The notes: a model not told the origin generated them from the sequence alone. A stretch of 21,142 bases of DNA from Candidatus Sungiibacteriota bacterium (GCA_016181565.1 JACOZA010000002.1:1-21142); one strand, 5' to 3'; positions 1-8,561 are shown, counted from the first letter of the stretch. Numbers and translations are program-made.

Positions 1-1
1 G

Positions 2-445
2 GTGCTTGTTCCTAAAGAAAAGCAGGCTATTGCAGAAGCTATCTTAGGAGAAGAGATCAACCCACAGATATCATGGGAGAAAGCGGTGCGCAGTGCACGT
101 GCAGAGTTGGAGCGCAACCCAGACGATTTGTATGCGCGTTTCAATCTGTCGGTAGCACTTTACAACACAGGAGACTTCGCAGAATCTGTTGCGGAATTTG
201 AGAAGGTAGAGAATAGACTTGCTTTCAGGACGCTCTGGTATCAGGTCGAACCTGTCCGGGCATATCTTGAGCTTGGAAATTACGAGCGCGTGTTTGCGAT
301 TACGGATCAAATTCTAAACAACGGAAATCGCGCTTTTTCCGAACTCTATCGGATACGAGGAGAAATCTATGAAAAGCAGGGGTATAGCGAACTTGCACGT
401 GAAGAATTGAGAAAATCTGCTTTCTATAATCAAAATCAATCGTAG
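2..445 (+). CDS. TPR-repeat protein, 5' partial, altered C-terminus
   Basis: The reading frame is open to the window edge, so the GTG at position 2 may not be the true start. The 147 visible residues contain about three degenerate TPR helical hairpins: roughly residues 38-72 (a PDDLYARFNLSVALYNTGDF-type repeat), 75-108 and 110-143 (SELYRIRGEIYEKQGYSEL type). TPR arrays mediate protein-protein contacts and do not by themselves indicate a reaction. No signal peptide or membrane segment is visible in this part. The last codons (NQNQS, then TAG at 443-445) are the exact antisense of the neuB codons for PTIDF, so the native 3' end appears to be missing and the stop was borrowed from the antisense of neuB. 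The gene converges with and overlaps neuB. The TPR call is firm; the role is unknown. Confidence 0.75.
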   Translation: MLVPKEKQAIAEAILGEEINPQISWEKAVRSARAELERNPDDLYARFNLSVALYNTGDFAESVAEFEKVENRLAFRTLWYQVEPVRAYLELGNYERVFAITDQILNNGNRAFSELYRIRGEIYEKQGYSELAREELRKSAFYNQNQS

Positions 446-1289
446 GTTTTTCCTCCTTGAGTATTTTTTTGTGACCGCCGAGAGCCATCTGAATCGCACG
501 CGATCCTTCAATAAGTTCTCTTAGTTCACGAGGGTTAATTGAAATAGGAACATCCGGACCCGGCCACTTTTTGTCGGAGGTAAAATGCTTCTCCAAAATT
601 GCGCCGCCTCCGAGTGCTACGGCCGCGAAACAGGTATAGTTGCCGAGCGAGTGATCGGAAAGACCGATGACCGCGTCGGGAAATGTCCGCTTCAGCTCCG
701 CGATGGCCCCGAGCCGCACTTTGTCATAGGGCGTAGGATACATAGAGGTGCAGTGGAGCAAGGCGTAGGGCGTTTTGCGCTTTCGGAAAATCGCGACGGC
801 TTTTCGTACCGCCGGAATGTCATTCATGCCGGTGCTTAAAATCACGGGCTTCCCAAATTTAGCAATATGCTCGATCAATGGATAGTTATTACACTCGCCC
901 GAACCAATCTTGTAAGCCTGGACGTTCATCTTGTGCAGTCTGTCAGCGGCGGCTCGTGAAAACGGCGTTGAGAGAAACAGCATTCCCTCCTTTTCAACGT
1001 AGCGCTTAATTTCCTTCTCCTGACTTTCAGAAAACGCGCAACGCTCCATGATTTCATAAATTGAGACTGTGGCGTTGCCCGGTATAACTTTCTTCGCCGC
1101 GGGAATCATCTCATCCTCAATCACGTGCGATTGGAACTTTACGATTTCTGCACCGGCTTTAGTCGCATCGTCAACCATTTGCTTGGCTTTTTTCATGCTA
1201 CCCTCGTGATTGATACCGATTTCTGCAATCACAAAAGGCGGATACTCCTCTCCGATCCTCCGTTTTCCGATTTGGATATAAGACTTCAT
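300..1289 (-). CDS. neuB: NeuB-type nonulosonate synthase, C-terminally truncated (no SAF domain)
   Basis: The NeuB/PseI/LegI family condenses phosphoenolpyruvate with a hexosamine to make a sialic-acid-like nonulosonic acid in the cytoplasm. The TIM barrel is well preserved: AEIGINHEG at residues 22-30, KFQ at 51-53, LHCTSMYPTPY at 178-188, and the metal-binding histidines His213 (LSDHS) and His235 (EKHF). Family members run about 340-350 residues and end in an antifreeze-like SAF domain that closes over the active site. Here homology stops at Phe286 (EEKPTIDF), where an ARRS-type linker and SAF domain would follow. Residues 287-329 look unrelated and are simply antisense to the TPR gene. 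The ATG at 1289 lies 12 bases after the neuA stop. Sialic, legionaminic or pseudaminic specificity cannot be told apart. It may be a pseudogene or a contig-join artefact. Confidence 0.85.
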   Translation of the reverse strand: MKSYIQIGKRRIGEEYPPFVIAEIGINHEGSMKKAKQMVDDATKAGAEIVKFQSHVIEDEMIPAAKKVIPGNATVSIYEIMERCAFSESQEKEIKRYVEKEGMLFLSTPFSRAAADRLHKMNVQAYKIGSGECNNYPLIEHIAKFGKPVILSTGMNDIPAVRKAVAIFRKRKTPYALLHCTSMYPTPYDKVRLGAIAELKRTFPDAVIGLSDHSLGNYTCFAAVALGGGAILEKHFTSDKKWPGPDVPISINPRELRELIEGSRAIQMALGGHKKILKEEKPTIDFDYRKQIFSILHVQVRYTPAFHRFLLVSDRVRKKRDFRCLEFDP

Positions 1290-1301
1290 GGTTGACTTAC
1301 G

Positions 1302-2033
1302 CTACACTGTTTGTACTTCATCTTCCAGAATTTTTTTAAACATTGCCTCGGCGATCACCCAGTCTTCGGGTGTGTCAATATCAATGGCATACTTTGATTC
1401 TGTGATATACGCCCGCACGTCGTTTCCGTAGAGACTGGGGTCGTCGGTAAATAAAACCTCTGGCTTAAAAACATACACCGAACTATTCCGGAAGTAGGTT
1501 TTAGGCAAATCTTGGCGCCGGCGAATGACGTTCTTCATTGTGCCGCCAGTGAAAAGCTCAACGCGATCGCCATCGGCAAGTTTTATCTGCCAGTGAGGGT
1601 TTAACGTACCGGGTACCTCGGCGACGCTAATTACCGAATCAGCGCCCGTTTCCACAATTTTGTTCACGCAGTCGCGGACGTGGAACGGACGTTTGGATGG
1701 CGAGGTTGGTTCGAGTAAAACCACGTAGTCCGGTTCATATTTTTCGTTCTCTTTCAACCACTTCACCGCGTGCTGTAAAACCGAAAGGCTCGGCGTCGTG
1801 TCCAATGCCAACTCGGCTGGCCGCATGAACGGGATCTCGGCGCCAAATGATTTAGCGACATTAGCAATTTCCTGATCGTCGGTTGTTACAATAACGCGAT
1901 CAACTGCCCCGCTATTTTTTAGAGATTCAATAGCCCAAGCAATCAAAGGCTTACCCGCGAAAATCTTAATGTTTTTCCGCGGAATGGATTTCGACCCCCC
2001 GCGTGCCGTAATTAGCCCCAAAACTTTAGCCAT
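1302..2033 (-). CDS. neuA: CMP-nonulosonate (acylneuraminate) cytidylyltransferase
   Basis: This enzyme activates a nonulosonic acid with CTP to the CMP-sugar, the step after NeuB. At 243 residues it has the usual length for the family without extra domains. The N-terminal nucleotide-binding loop ITARGGSKSIPRKN spans residues 8-21. LLEPTSPSKRP (106-116) is the counterpart of the family's LQPTSPLR motif, and the late acidic metal site IDIDTPEDW is at 217-225. The gene sits between a cupin gene (34 bases upstream) and neuB (12 bases downstream), all on the minus strand, a classic CMP-sugar module. No Shine-Dalgarno is visible before the ATG. The enzyme looks intact even though its partner NeuB is damaged. 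Confidence 0.9.
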   Translation of the reverse strand: MAKVLGLITARGGSKSIPRKNIKIFAGKPLIAWAIESLKNSGAVDRVIVTTDDQEIANVAKSFGAEIPFMRPAELALDTTPSLSVLQHAVKWLKENEKYEPDYVVLLEPTSPSKRPFHVRDCVNKIVETGADSVISVAEVPGTLNPHWQIKLADGDRVELFTGGTMKNVIRRRQDLPKTYFRNSSVYVFKPEVLFTDDPSLYGNDVRAYITESKYAIDIDTPEDWVIAEAMFKKILEDEVQTV

Positions 2034-2068
2034 ATTTATTACAACTCATTTTATTACTGCTAGGTTTA

Positions 2069-2464
2069 CTATTGCGCCACCTTAATAATCAAAAGCTCAA
2101 GCCTGCCCTTCAACGCGTCAACCTGATGCGGCACGCCGGGCAGGATGTCTATCACGTCACCCGCTCCGACTTCAAAGCACTCACCTCCTTCAACGGCCGT
2201 GCCGGTCAATTCGTTATCGCCCGTCCGTTTCTCGTCTTTTAGCGCGCCGCCAAGGATAAAAACACCGTTCCCTTTCAAAACTACCCAGACGTCGCTTGCT
2301 TTTTCATGCACCTCGGCGTCCGGCCTCACGTGATCAATCACAATGGCAGCCACCGCGTACGGTCCGTCCCAACTCCCCGACTGCAGCGAGGATTTTTTTA
2401 TATTCGCGCCCAGTTCCGCAAAGGCTTCAACAAGGCGAGTATCTTTCACAACTTTATAGTCCAT
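2069..2464 (-). CDS. Cupin-domain protein in nonulosonate module
   Basis: A 131-residue single-domain beta-barrel protein. Cupin signatures are visible: HVRPDAEVHEKASDVWVVLKG (cupin motif 1, with His and Glu spacing) at about residues 44-65, and FEVGAGDVIDILPGVPHQV (motif 2, PG-PHQ) at about 97-115. Such proteins in sugar clusters bind metal and may act as isomerases, oxygenases or regulators; none of these can be chosen from sequence. It starts at ATG 2464 with only a short leader after a possible -10 box at 2477-2482 and is followed by neuA, so it is probably the first gene of the cupin-neuA-neuB transcript. The cupin fold is confident; the function is not assigned. Confidence 0.75.
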   Translation of the reverse strand: MDYKVVKDTRLVEAFAELGANIKKSSLQSGSWDGPYAVAAIVIDHVRPDAEVHEKASDVWVVLKGNGVFILGGALKDEKRTGDNELTGTAVEGGECFEVGAGDVIDILPGVPHQVDALKGRLELLIIKVAQ

Positions 2465-2476
2465 GTGTTTCAGTTC

Positions 2477-2482
2477 AGTATA
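2477..2482 (-). promoter_or_regulatory. Possible -10 box for cupin-neuA-neuB
   Basis: TATACT reads on the minus strand 12 bases before the cupin ATG, giving a leader of only a few bases. It lies just beyond the hairpin at 2509-2540, so this would be a fresh start after the upstream gene is terminated. No convincing -35 box is seen. Confidence 0.3.
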
Positions 2483-2508
2483 TGCGTGATTTTGAAGATG
2501 AAGAAGAT

Positions 2509-2540
2509 CGAGGCGTTCGCCAAAATGGGCGAACGCCTCG
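2509..2540 (-). terminator. Intrinsic-terminator-like hairpin after EamA gene
   Basis: A perfect 13-bp stem (left arm 2509-2521, right arm 2528-2540) closes a 6-base loop. It lies 21 bases past the EamA stop codon. The minus-strand bases after the stem (ATCTTCTTCATCTTC) are pyrimidine-rich, but there is no clean U run, so termination is likely but not certain. Confidence 0.6.
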
Positions 2541-2561
2541 GATTTGCCCTCTACTCTCCAA

Positions 2562-3500
2562 CTAACCGAGACTGATCAGGAGCGCGCCAGCGAAGATAAT
2601 CGAAGCACCAGTGAGACGGAGCCGGGTATGGGACTCCTTGAGGAAAAGCCCGGCAAGAAGCACCGTCCAGAAAATCTGCACCCGCTTGAGCGCCCCTACA
2701 TACGGCGCGATGCCGTAGAGGTATCCCGCATTCATCAGCACCGTGTAAAGACCAACGAGGAGCCCGAGGTAAAAAAGTGGCATGAAGTTTGACCTGTCTG
2801 CAGCCTGCCAGCGGCCGCTTTGGTGCGACCAGCCATACACGAATGCCGCTACGACGAGAAAGGCGCCGCCCGTGAACACCATCGGGCTCGAACGGAGCGT
2901 GGCCAGCTTGTCGAAGGGTACTGCTATAGCACCGAGATACGCAGTTGCAAGTGCCAGGCGCGCGCCCTTCGAGGACCAGAGCCGCAACCACGGGCCTGCC
3001 CAGAATATCGCTCGCGCATGGTACTGTTCGGGCAACATACGAGCCACAAAGCCGGGAAGCTCCATCTCGGTGCCTTTCAGATACAGAACATATGCGCCGA
3101 GGGCGATGCAGACGATGCCCACTCGCCCGAGCGGCGTGGGGAACTCCCTAAGGATGACCCAAGCCATCAGGATCAGGAAAAGCGGCATACTGGAAGCGAG
3201 CGGCACCACAATCGAGGCATCCTCGTATTTCAGCGCTTTCACGTTCCAGTACTGTATGCCAATGTTCAGTACCGCGGTTACGGCAAACGGAATCCAGAAT
3301 CCCTCGCGGATACCGGGCAGACCGTTTACCGCTACTTCCACCGTGAAGGAAAACGCAGCGGCCCCGAACATGGTGGCAACCACCACTACGTCCTCGTGGA
3401 CGTTCCGCTTCCTCAAAAAGTAGCTCTTCACGACATTGCCGATCCCCCAGAGAAACGTGCCAGTGAGCACGAAGGCGAGAAGCGGCCAGGACTCATTCAT
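2562..3500 (-). CDS. EamA/DMT-family transporter, 10 TM
   Basis: The 312-residue hydrophobic protein has two EamA repeats of about five helices each (about residues 5-140 and 165-311). The family-typical helix end LKRVQIFWTVLLAGLFLKE occurs near residue 270. DMT-family members export small metabolites or move lipid-linked sugars; the substrate here is unknown. The ATG at 3500 is preferred over the longer frame opening at 3569 because GGAGGGAATAGC directly precedes it and the extra 23 residues are not transporter-like. The coding region is visibly more GC-rich than its neighbours and carries a long spurious antisense frame. It has a strong Shine-Dalgarno and a hairpin terminator of its own, unlike the island genes around it. 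Confidence 0.85.
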   Translation of the reverse strand: MNESWPLLAFVLTGTFLWGIGNVVKSYFLRKRNVHEDVVVVATMFGAAAFSFTVEVAVNGLPGIREGFWIPFAVTAVLNIGIQYWNVKALKYEDASIVVPLASSMPLFLILMAWVILREFPTPLGRVGIVCIALGAYVLYLKGTEMELPGFVARMLPEQYHARAIFWAGPWLRLWSSKGARLALATAYLGAIAVPFDKLATLRSSPMVFTGGAFLVVAAFVYGWSHQSGRWQAADRSNFMPLFYLGLLVGLYTVLMNAGYLYGIAPYVGALKRVQIFWTVLLAGLFLKESHTRLRLTGASIIFAGALLISLG

Positions 3501-3601
3501 GCTATTCCCTCCAGTCGTGAAGTGACTTCTGGATTGATGGCTTGCTTGAAAGATCAAAACCGCACCCAATGTGCAACGATATGGTACAAATATTGAGTTA
3601 A

Positions 3602-4981
3602 TTAGTCAAGTACGGCCTTGATCAACCGTTCAGCGGAGCCGCCAAGTTTCCAGATGAATTCATCAAAGATCTTTTTACGGCCTTCAGCGTCGGCCTCGGG
3701 ATTCTTGAGATATAACTGAATGGCTGCGATCAGCTCATCTGCAGAAAAAACCAATTGGAAGCCTTTGGTTTTCGTTATCGCGATATAGTGCGTGTAGCCG
3801 TCGTAGTAGCGCTTCACCGAATCCCAATAAGGTTCTTGGCTTTTTCCGTCAAAGCCGATGCAAATGACGGGTTTACCAAAGGCCACAGCATCTATGGTTA
3901 TGGTGGACGCCGTTGTGATCACGACATCGGCGTGATAAATTGAATTCATCAGATGGGCGATCTTGGATTTGTCCATTTCCCAACTGCCGGGGCTATCCGC
4001 CGTATAAAAAGCAACGCCGTCATCAAAAACCGTCCGCGCGAATGAAAGCACTCGATCGCGATCAACGGTGAAGTTCGGATGCGGGCGAAAAATCATCTGG
4101 GCATCTTCCGGCAGTTTCCCCGCCTCAAACGCGTCAGAGATGCACTCGGCAACTTCCACCTCATGCGGCGCAAGATACGAACCGATCCCCGCAAAAAGAA
4201 TCGTCTTTTTTTTAGGATCAAGTCCCAACGACCCAAAAAATTCTTCCCGAGAGACTAGCAAATCTTTATGCATGTACCAATCAAAATGAGGAATGCCGGC
4301 CATGATTAATCGCTCGTCTTCAACATGTTGAACTGTGACTGCCTGCGTATGCATGAAAGGATTCCAAATAAGAAGCTTCTCCGGCACAAACTGAATAAGC
4401 CCCGCGCCAGAAGTTAAATTATCCCAGCTTCGCACCATCCCAACCAGTGGTATTTTCATATGATATGACGCGAGCATAACTTCAATGTCTAATTCATCTT
4501 GTACGTCAGTCGCAAAAACCAGATCCGGTTTTTGATTCAAAAGAATCTTTCGGATAGCCGGAGCTGGAGTCCGCATCTTCGCGAGTCCTCGAATCAGTGC
4601 ATGAAAAATTTTCGATGTCCCTAAAAGCCGATTGATTATCAGTTTTATAACCCACGCGAAAGACCGCCCATGCCTTAAATGGTAGGTCTTTTGATCGGTC
4701 ATGACCGTTTCAGTCCGCAAACCGTTGCGGGCGAGATATTGAAGCACACGTTGGAAAAATGAATGAGACGAAAGGACAACGGAGATGACTTTGACACGAG
4801 AGCTTGTAAACTCTTTCGTGTAAAGCTCTACTTTCTCTGGAAGCACGAGAAGAATAATCTTAGCCTCTGATCTTTGAAGCAGCCCATCTAAAACAAATGA
4901 CCGAAGAATGTTCCGCGCAATTGACCCTTCGCTCACAGTAATCAAAATCAGAGAAACATTTTCCTGGCTGGTATTTTTCAT
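3602..4981 (-). CDS. GT-B-fold glycosyl/glycerophosphotransferase-like protein
   Basis: A 459-residue soluble protein. The N-terminal half has a Rossmann-like start (SLILITVSEGS, residues 10-20) and DLVFATDVQDELD (153-165). The C-terminal half shows GT-B/CDP-glycerol-transferase-type motifs: LFAGIGSYLAP (262-272), RPHPN (299-303), TTASTITIDAVAFGKP (356-371) and a closing FIWKLGGSAERL helix. This pattern is seen in surface-carbohydrate transferases and CDP-glycerol glycerophosphotransferases; donor and acceptor are unknown. Its ATG overlaps the YfhO stop in an ATGA (4978-4981), so translation is probably coupled to the membrane protein. It likely acts at the inner face of the membrane. Confidence 0.7.
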   Translation of the reverse strand: MKNTSQENVSLILITVSEGSIARNILRSFVLDGLLQRSEAKIILLVLPEKVELYTKEFTSSRVKVISVVLSSHSFFQRVLQYLARNGLRTETVMTDQKTYHLRHGRSFAWVIKLIINRLLGTSKIFHALIRGLAKMRTPAPAIRKILLNQKPDLVFATDVQDELDIEVMLASYHMKIPLVGMVRSWDNLTSGAGLIQFVPEKLLIWNPFMHTQAVTVQHVEDERLIMAGIPHFDWYMHKDLLVSREEFFGSLGLDPKKKTILFAGIGSYLAPHEVEVAECISDAFEAGKLPEDAQMIFRPHPNFTVDRDRVLSFARTVFDDGVAFYTADSPGSWEMDKSKIAHLMNSIYHADVVITTASTITIDAVAFGKPVICIGFDGKSQEPYWDSVKRYYDGYTHYIAITKTKGFQLVFSADELIAAIQLYLKNPEADAEGRKKIFDEFIWKLGGSAERLIKAVLD

Positions 4982-7353
4982 GGCTTATGGGAACGAATAA
5001 GTCCTAACCTCTCCAGAAAACGCTCTTCCCTCATCATCCCTCCATATAGGAAGGTTACTTTATGCGTTCCTTCTGGAATTTCGACCGCCATATATAACCA
5101 TTCGGCGGGAAAAATATTCGCGACCTTCCCATCAATCCGAGCTTCCCATCCGGGGAGGTTTGACTCTATAATAATGAGCCGCTGCGATTTAGAAACTTCA
5201 ATCTCGAATTCAAAATAGCCATTCTCAACTTTAGTGGGGCGCACTGGCACGATTTTGCCTTTCGGTTGTCTCTCATCAAGAGAGTTTAGGAGATAAAAAC
5301 GAGGCCGGGCATCGATATTTTGATAAAGGTAGAGCGGGATTTGATAACGAGAAACAATGCGTGATCCCAGGAAAACTAGCTTCGAATGCCGAAGTGGGAC
5401 GCCCGAAATAATATACTTACCGCTCATACTCCCCAAAAGCGGAAGATTGGCATACAAGCGCTCGACGCGCTCATTTTGAGTGAGATTGCGTGTTGTATCT
5501 TCTGCACCGTGCAGGCTACCCAACTCAGTAAGCCGCGACAGATACTCCCGCGAAAGGAAAGGGTCGTACCCATCAACTGAATTGACGTTCGCGTACATAT
5601 GCGTATTTGGGCTTCCGGCAGCAAGTTGCAGCCCGGTAAGCGCCAAAAGTTCGCCTTTGGTAAGAGTAAATTTGGGCGGGACTCGGGAGGTAAACCCTTC
5701 ACTGATCATGAAAGGATAGGTGCGATACAGAATACGATCCTCCGGCGGAATGACGCTTTCCAGCAGCCTCCCATGAGATGCAAGGGAGGCTTGCGGAAGC
5801 GAGGTCCCCCACTGGACGAGGAAGATGCCTAAAAACGTTGTCAAAACGAGTCCCGCACCGAACGCGCGGAACGATCGAACGGATACCCTTTTCATTATGA
5901 AGGCCCCTGTCAGTCCGACGGCGGCAAGTAATGAGACAAACGGAATAAGAAATCCCCAATTCCCCAAAGAAACGGTTTCCCCCAGCGCTTCTAGCCCGCG
6001 TCGAATAGCGTCCTGATAATGCGGGGCGCCTTTAGTAAACCCAAACGATGAAAAAAACTCCGTTATCCATGGACTCAAGGTGATCATCACGCGTTGGATA
6101 ACCGAGAACAGCAATACACCCACCGCCGCAAGACCGATAAGACAGCTGATAGAAATCCACACACGCTTTGATTTTACTGAAGCGGAATATTCACGCATGA
6201 GATCAAAACCGAAAGCCCCCAGAAGCGCAAGAAACCAGGCGCCGAGATACATCCAACGGAATGGGAATCTGAAGAGCTTCAGTATCGGTAGTTGTTGCAT
6301 AAGATAAAAGAGCGGCGAATATGCCAGTGACGCCACGAAGCAGAAAAGAAAAAGGGAACCAAAAAGTCTCACCTCCCGTTTACGCCAGAAAAGAACAAGT
6401 GCGGAAAGTGCCATCATAAACCAAAATGCGCCGATAAAGAGCGGTTTCCGTCCCGCGGAAAGATAAGGGAAGTACAAATAATCGGGAAGAAAAAAGAGGA
6501 TGACGTCTCCCGGGCCAACGCTTTTTAAGGTGGCGGGCCCGTAATCCAGTCCGCCCGCTCGAATCGTTAGCGGCGTGAATTTAAGCGCGGGCAAGATCTG
6601 GGGCAAACCGATTACGAATCCTGCCGCAGCGATTATGAGAAGCACCGAGATAATGCCGACCCACATCCGGAGATCTTTTCTCCTTTCCCGAAACAGTCCG
6701 TCCACCAACGCGTACAATCCCAGAAGAAATAGACTGTAAATAGTTATTTGAGCGTAGCCCGCCAAAAACGACCACCCCGCGCCAATACCTCCTAGAACCG
6801 CCCAACGCCATCGAATTACGGCGCCCTCCCGCGCCTTAAGATAGGCAAAGAAAAGAAGCGGCAGGAGGAAGAGACTATTGGCAATGACGGGATTCGAAAG
6901 GAATCGCCAGTGGAAAGCCAGAAGATACGAAGGGCCGATAAGCGAGGAAGCGAGGCGCGAAAGTCCGTACGCGCGGCCAGCCAGATACGAAAAAAGCATC
7001 ACCAGAAATACGTCAAGCGCCAGGCGAACATGATAGGCGGTAAAGTTCGGCAAGAAACGAAAGAGTAATAGATTGACCGGATCAAGGAATCCTGCCGATT
7101 GGGAGAGATACATGGGGAAACCGGAAAATAAGTAGGGATTCCAGAGAAATGACTCGCCTGCTTTTAGCGCGGCGCCGTAGAAATCAAAAGCGGGATAGTA
7201 GTAATACAGCGCATCGGAGTCTGCCGAAAGCATCAACCGCTCTCCGAAAAGAAAAGGAAATAAGGCGATGACCGCGAGCATTACAAAAAGGACAAGGATG
7301 TTGCCGCGCGCTGCCGCTCCTTTTTTTATAATGCTCGTAATATGGGCAATCAT
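4978..7353 (-). CDS. YfhO-family GT-C-like integral membrane protein
   Basis: The 791-residue protein has about 12-13 hydrophobic helices over residues 18-500, then a soluble C-terminal domain. The extracytoplasmic loop after helix 1 has the GT-C-type acidic region SADSDALYYYYPAFDF (43-58) followed by the YfhO signature LWNPYLFSGFP (70-80). The C-terminal part contains LPGWEARIDGK and IPEGTHKV, a beta-rich tail common in this family. YfhO proteins are thought to transfer sugars from polyprenyl-phosphate carriers onto envelope polymers outside the cell; the product here is unknown. Its ATG overlaps the stop of a degenerate YfhO-like remnant (7350-7353), and its own stop overlaps the next ATG, so it sits inside a tightly coupled operon. 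It appears full length and intact. Confidence 0.85.
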   Translation of the reverse strand: MIAHITSIIKKGAAARGNILVLFVMLAVIALFPFLFGERLMLSADSDALYYYYPAFDFYGAALKAGESFLWNPYLFSGFPMYLSQSAGFLDPVNLLLFRFLPNFTAYHVRLALDVFLVMLFSYLAGRAYGLSRLASSLIGPSYLLAFHWRFLSNPVIANSLFLLPLLFFAYLKAREGAVIRWRWAVLGGIGAGWSFLAGYAQITIYSLFLLGLYALVDGLFRERRKDLRMWVGIISVLLIIAAAGFVIGLPQILPALKFTPLTIRAGGLDYGPATLKSVGPGDVILFFLPDYLYFPYLSAGRKPLFIGAFWFMMALSALVLFWRKREVRLFGSLFLFCFVASLAYSPLFYLMQQLPILKLFRFPFRWMYLGAWFLALLGAFGFDLMREYSASVKSKRVWISISCLIGLAAVGVLLFSVIQRVMITLSPWITEFFSSFGFTKGAPHYQDAIRRGLEALGETVSLGNWGFLIPFVSLLAAVGLTGAFIMKRVSVRSFRAFGAGLVLTTFLGIFLVQWGTSLPQASLASHGRLLESVIPPEDRILYRTYPFMISEGFTSRVPPKFTLTKGELLALTGLQLAAGSPNTHMYANVNSVDGYDPFLSREYLSRLTELGSLHGAEDTTRNLTQNERVERLYANLPLLGSMSGKYIISGVPLRHSKLVFLGSRIVSRYQIPLYLYQNIDARPRFYLLNSLDERQPKGKIVPVRPTKVENGYFEFEIEVSKSQRLIIIESNLPGWEARIDGKVANIFPAEWLYMAVEIPEGTHKVTFLYGGMMREERFLERLGLIRSHKP

Positions 7354-7525
7354 TTATATATCAGCTTAACGCTGTGGAAACCGGCGGGAATCGCGATTGC
7401 TTGGTAGATGTAGTTAGCATATAGAAGATTGGTGTTTTTTGCCATCAATCTCTGCATGCCAGCGCGGTAAAAAGAATTGCGACACCCAGTGTGGTAAACC
7501 ACTCTTTATTCCAAATCTCCCGCAT
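7350..7525 (-). pseudogene. Remnant of a second YfhO-like gene (start and tail joined, middle lost)
   Basis: The gap between the oxidoreductase and YfhO genes is not empty. From ATG 7525 a frame encodes MREIWNKEWFTTLGVAILFT, a plausible cytoplasmic tip plus first helix. A second frame gives FFLPRWHAEIDGKK (about 7476-7435). After a run of six A (7435-7440) a third frame gives NLLYANYIYQAIAIPAGFH and SVKLIYK, ending in TGA at 7350-7352. The last two pieces align with the intact neighbour's tail: LPGWEARIDGK and IPEGTHKVTFLYG. The TGA overlaps the YfhO ATG as an ATGA, as an intact operon gene would. I infer a tandem YfhO paralogue that lost about 700 codons and then a frame. The N-terminal assignment is less certain than the C-terminal one. 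Confidence 0.7.
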
Positions 7526-7543
7526 AAGCGAAGAAGTTATGCG

Positions 7544-8554
7544 CTAAGCGGCGATGCGCTGTGATACTGTGTCAAGAAGTTCAGTAACCCTTAAACCGTG
7601 TGCGATATCGGTCAGCGGGGCGCTACCGGTTCTGACAGACTCAATAAAATGTGCCAGCTGATTCTTGAGAGGTTCTGACGCGGCCACGGCGGGAGTAAGC
7701 ACTTCAGTATCTTTAGCGTCGAGAAATTGGGAGTAGGCGCCGGCCGGCACACTCTCCGGATACGGACGGATAACAAATTTTAATTTCTGGTCCAGCGCGC
7801 GGTCATCAAAAAGCGCACTGCCTCCACTTCCCGCAAACATCATGCGGCGAACCTTCTCGGGAAGAAACCAGGAGACAAATATAACAGCCTCGAGCCCGCT
7901 CTCAAACTTAAGTGATGCCACGGCGTAATCTTCGCGATCTGCCACCCCCCCGCTCTGACCTTCAACTGCAGCCAGTTTTCCGGGACTGAAGAGATAATCG
8001 ATGATCGCAAGCTCATGCGTGGCGGTTTCCCAAAAACAGCCAATATCCGCCCGAATCGGCCCGAGATACGTGTGTTCAGCAAATAAGTAGCGCACTGGCC
8101 CAATCAGGCCCGCATTGAGTTTTTCTTTCAATGTGCGTATGTAGTCGTTATAAAGATATTGATGCCCAACCATAAAAACACGCCCGCTTTTCGCAACCGC
8201 GGCCTCAAGCGCGCGCGCCTCCTTGAGACTTGTCGTCATCGGCTTCTCAATCAATACGTGTTTTCCGGCGCCAAGCGCTGTTTTCGCCATGCCGAAATGG
8301 AGCGAGGGGGGCGTGGCAATGATTACACAGTCAACTTCCGGGTGCATAAACACCTTACGCGCATCGGTGTGTCGCTCTACTGCGGAGGGAAGCAACTCTC
8401 CCAATCTTTCAAACGCATCTCTGGTTCGGCTGGCGACAGCAACAAGCGTCACCCCCTCGAACTCCTTTAAAAGACGAGGATAGTGCTTGCCGAAATAGCC
8501 AAGACCGACGATGCCAAATTTCAGCGATGAACCAGCCCTCATTTGATCACGCAT
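7544..8554 (-). CDS. Gfo/Idh/MocA-family NAD(P)-dependent sugar oxidoreductase
   Basis: A 336-residue enzyme of the usual length. It has an N-terminal Rossmann fold with GLGYFG at residues 17-22, ATPPSLHF after strand 4, and the catalytic/cofactor EKP at 103-105. In the C-terminal substrate domain, ATHELAIIDYL provides the conserved histidine (about 180). Family members oxidise or reduce sugar rings, for example at C3 of UDP-GlcNAc-derived uronates, which fits a nucleotide-sugar island; the exact substrate is not determinable. ATG 8554 is used; an in-frame ATG four codons later is an alternative. No clear Shine-Dalgarno is present, and the start lies against a long hairpin (8562-8602). The preceding gene stops 66 bases upstream. 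Confidence 0.85.
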   Translation of the reverse strand: MRDQMRAGSSLKFGIVGLGYFGKHYPRLLKEFEGVTLVAVASRTRDAFERLGELLPSAVERHTDARKVFMHPEVDCVIIATPPSLHFGMAKTALGAGKHVLIEKPMTTSLKEARALEAAVAKSGRVFMVGHQYLYNDYIRTLKEKLNAGLIGPVRYLFAEHTYLGPIRADIGCFWETATHELAIIDYLFSPGKLAAVEGQSGGVADREDYAVASLKFESGLEAVIFVSWFLPEKVRRMMFAGSGGSALFDDRALDQKLKFVIRPYPESVPAGAYSQFLDAKDTEVLTPAVAASEPLKNQLAHFIESVRTGSAPLTDIAHGLRVTELLDTVSQRIAA

Positions 8555-8561
8555 TAATCCC

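Noticed and set aside
2820..3596. 258-codon plus-strand frame over the EamA gene
   Set aside because: Translation is low-hydrophobicity, His/Arg/Pro-rich and family-less. The minus-strand frame is a clear transporter with Shine-Dalgarno. Open antisense frames are expected in GC-rich coding DNA.
4978..7353. Possible alternative genetic code (UGA as glycine)
   Set aside because: UGA ends YfhO, GT2 and GalU exactly at ATGA overlaps with the next start, so it is a stop in this organism.
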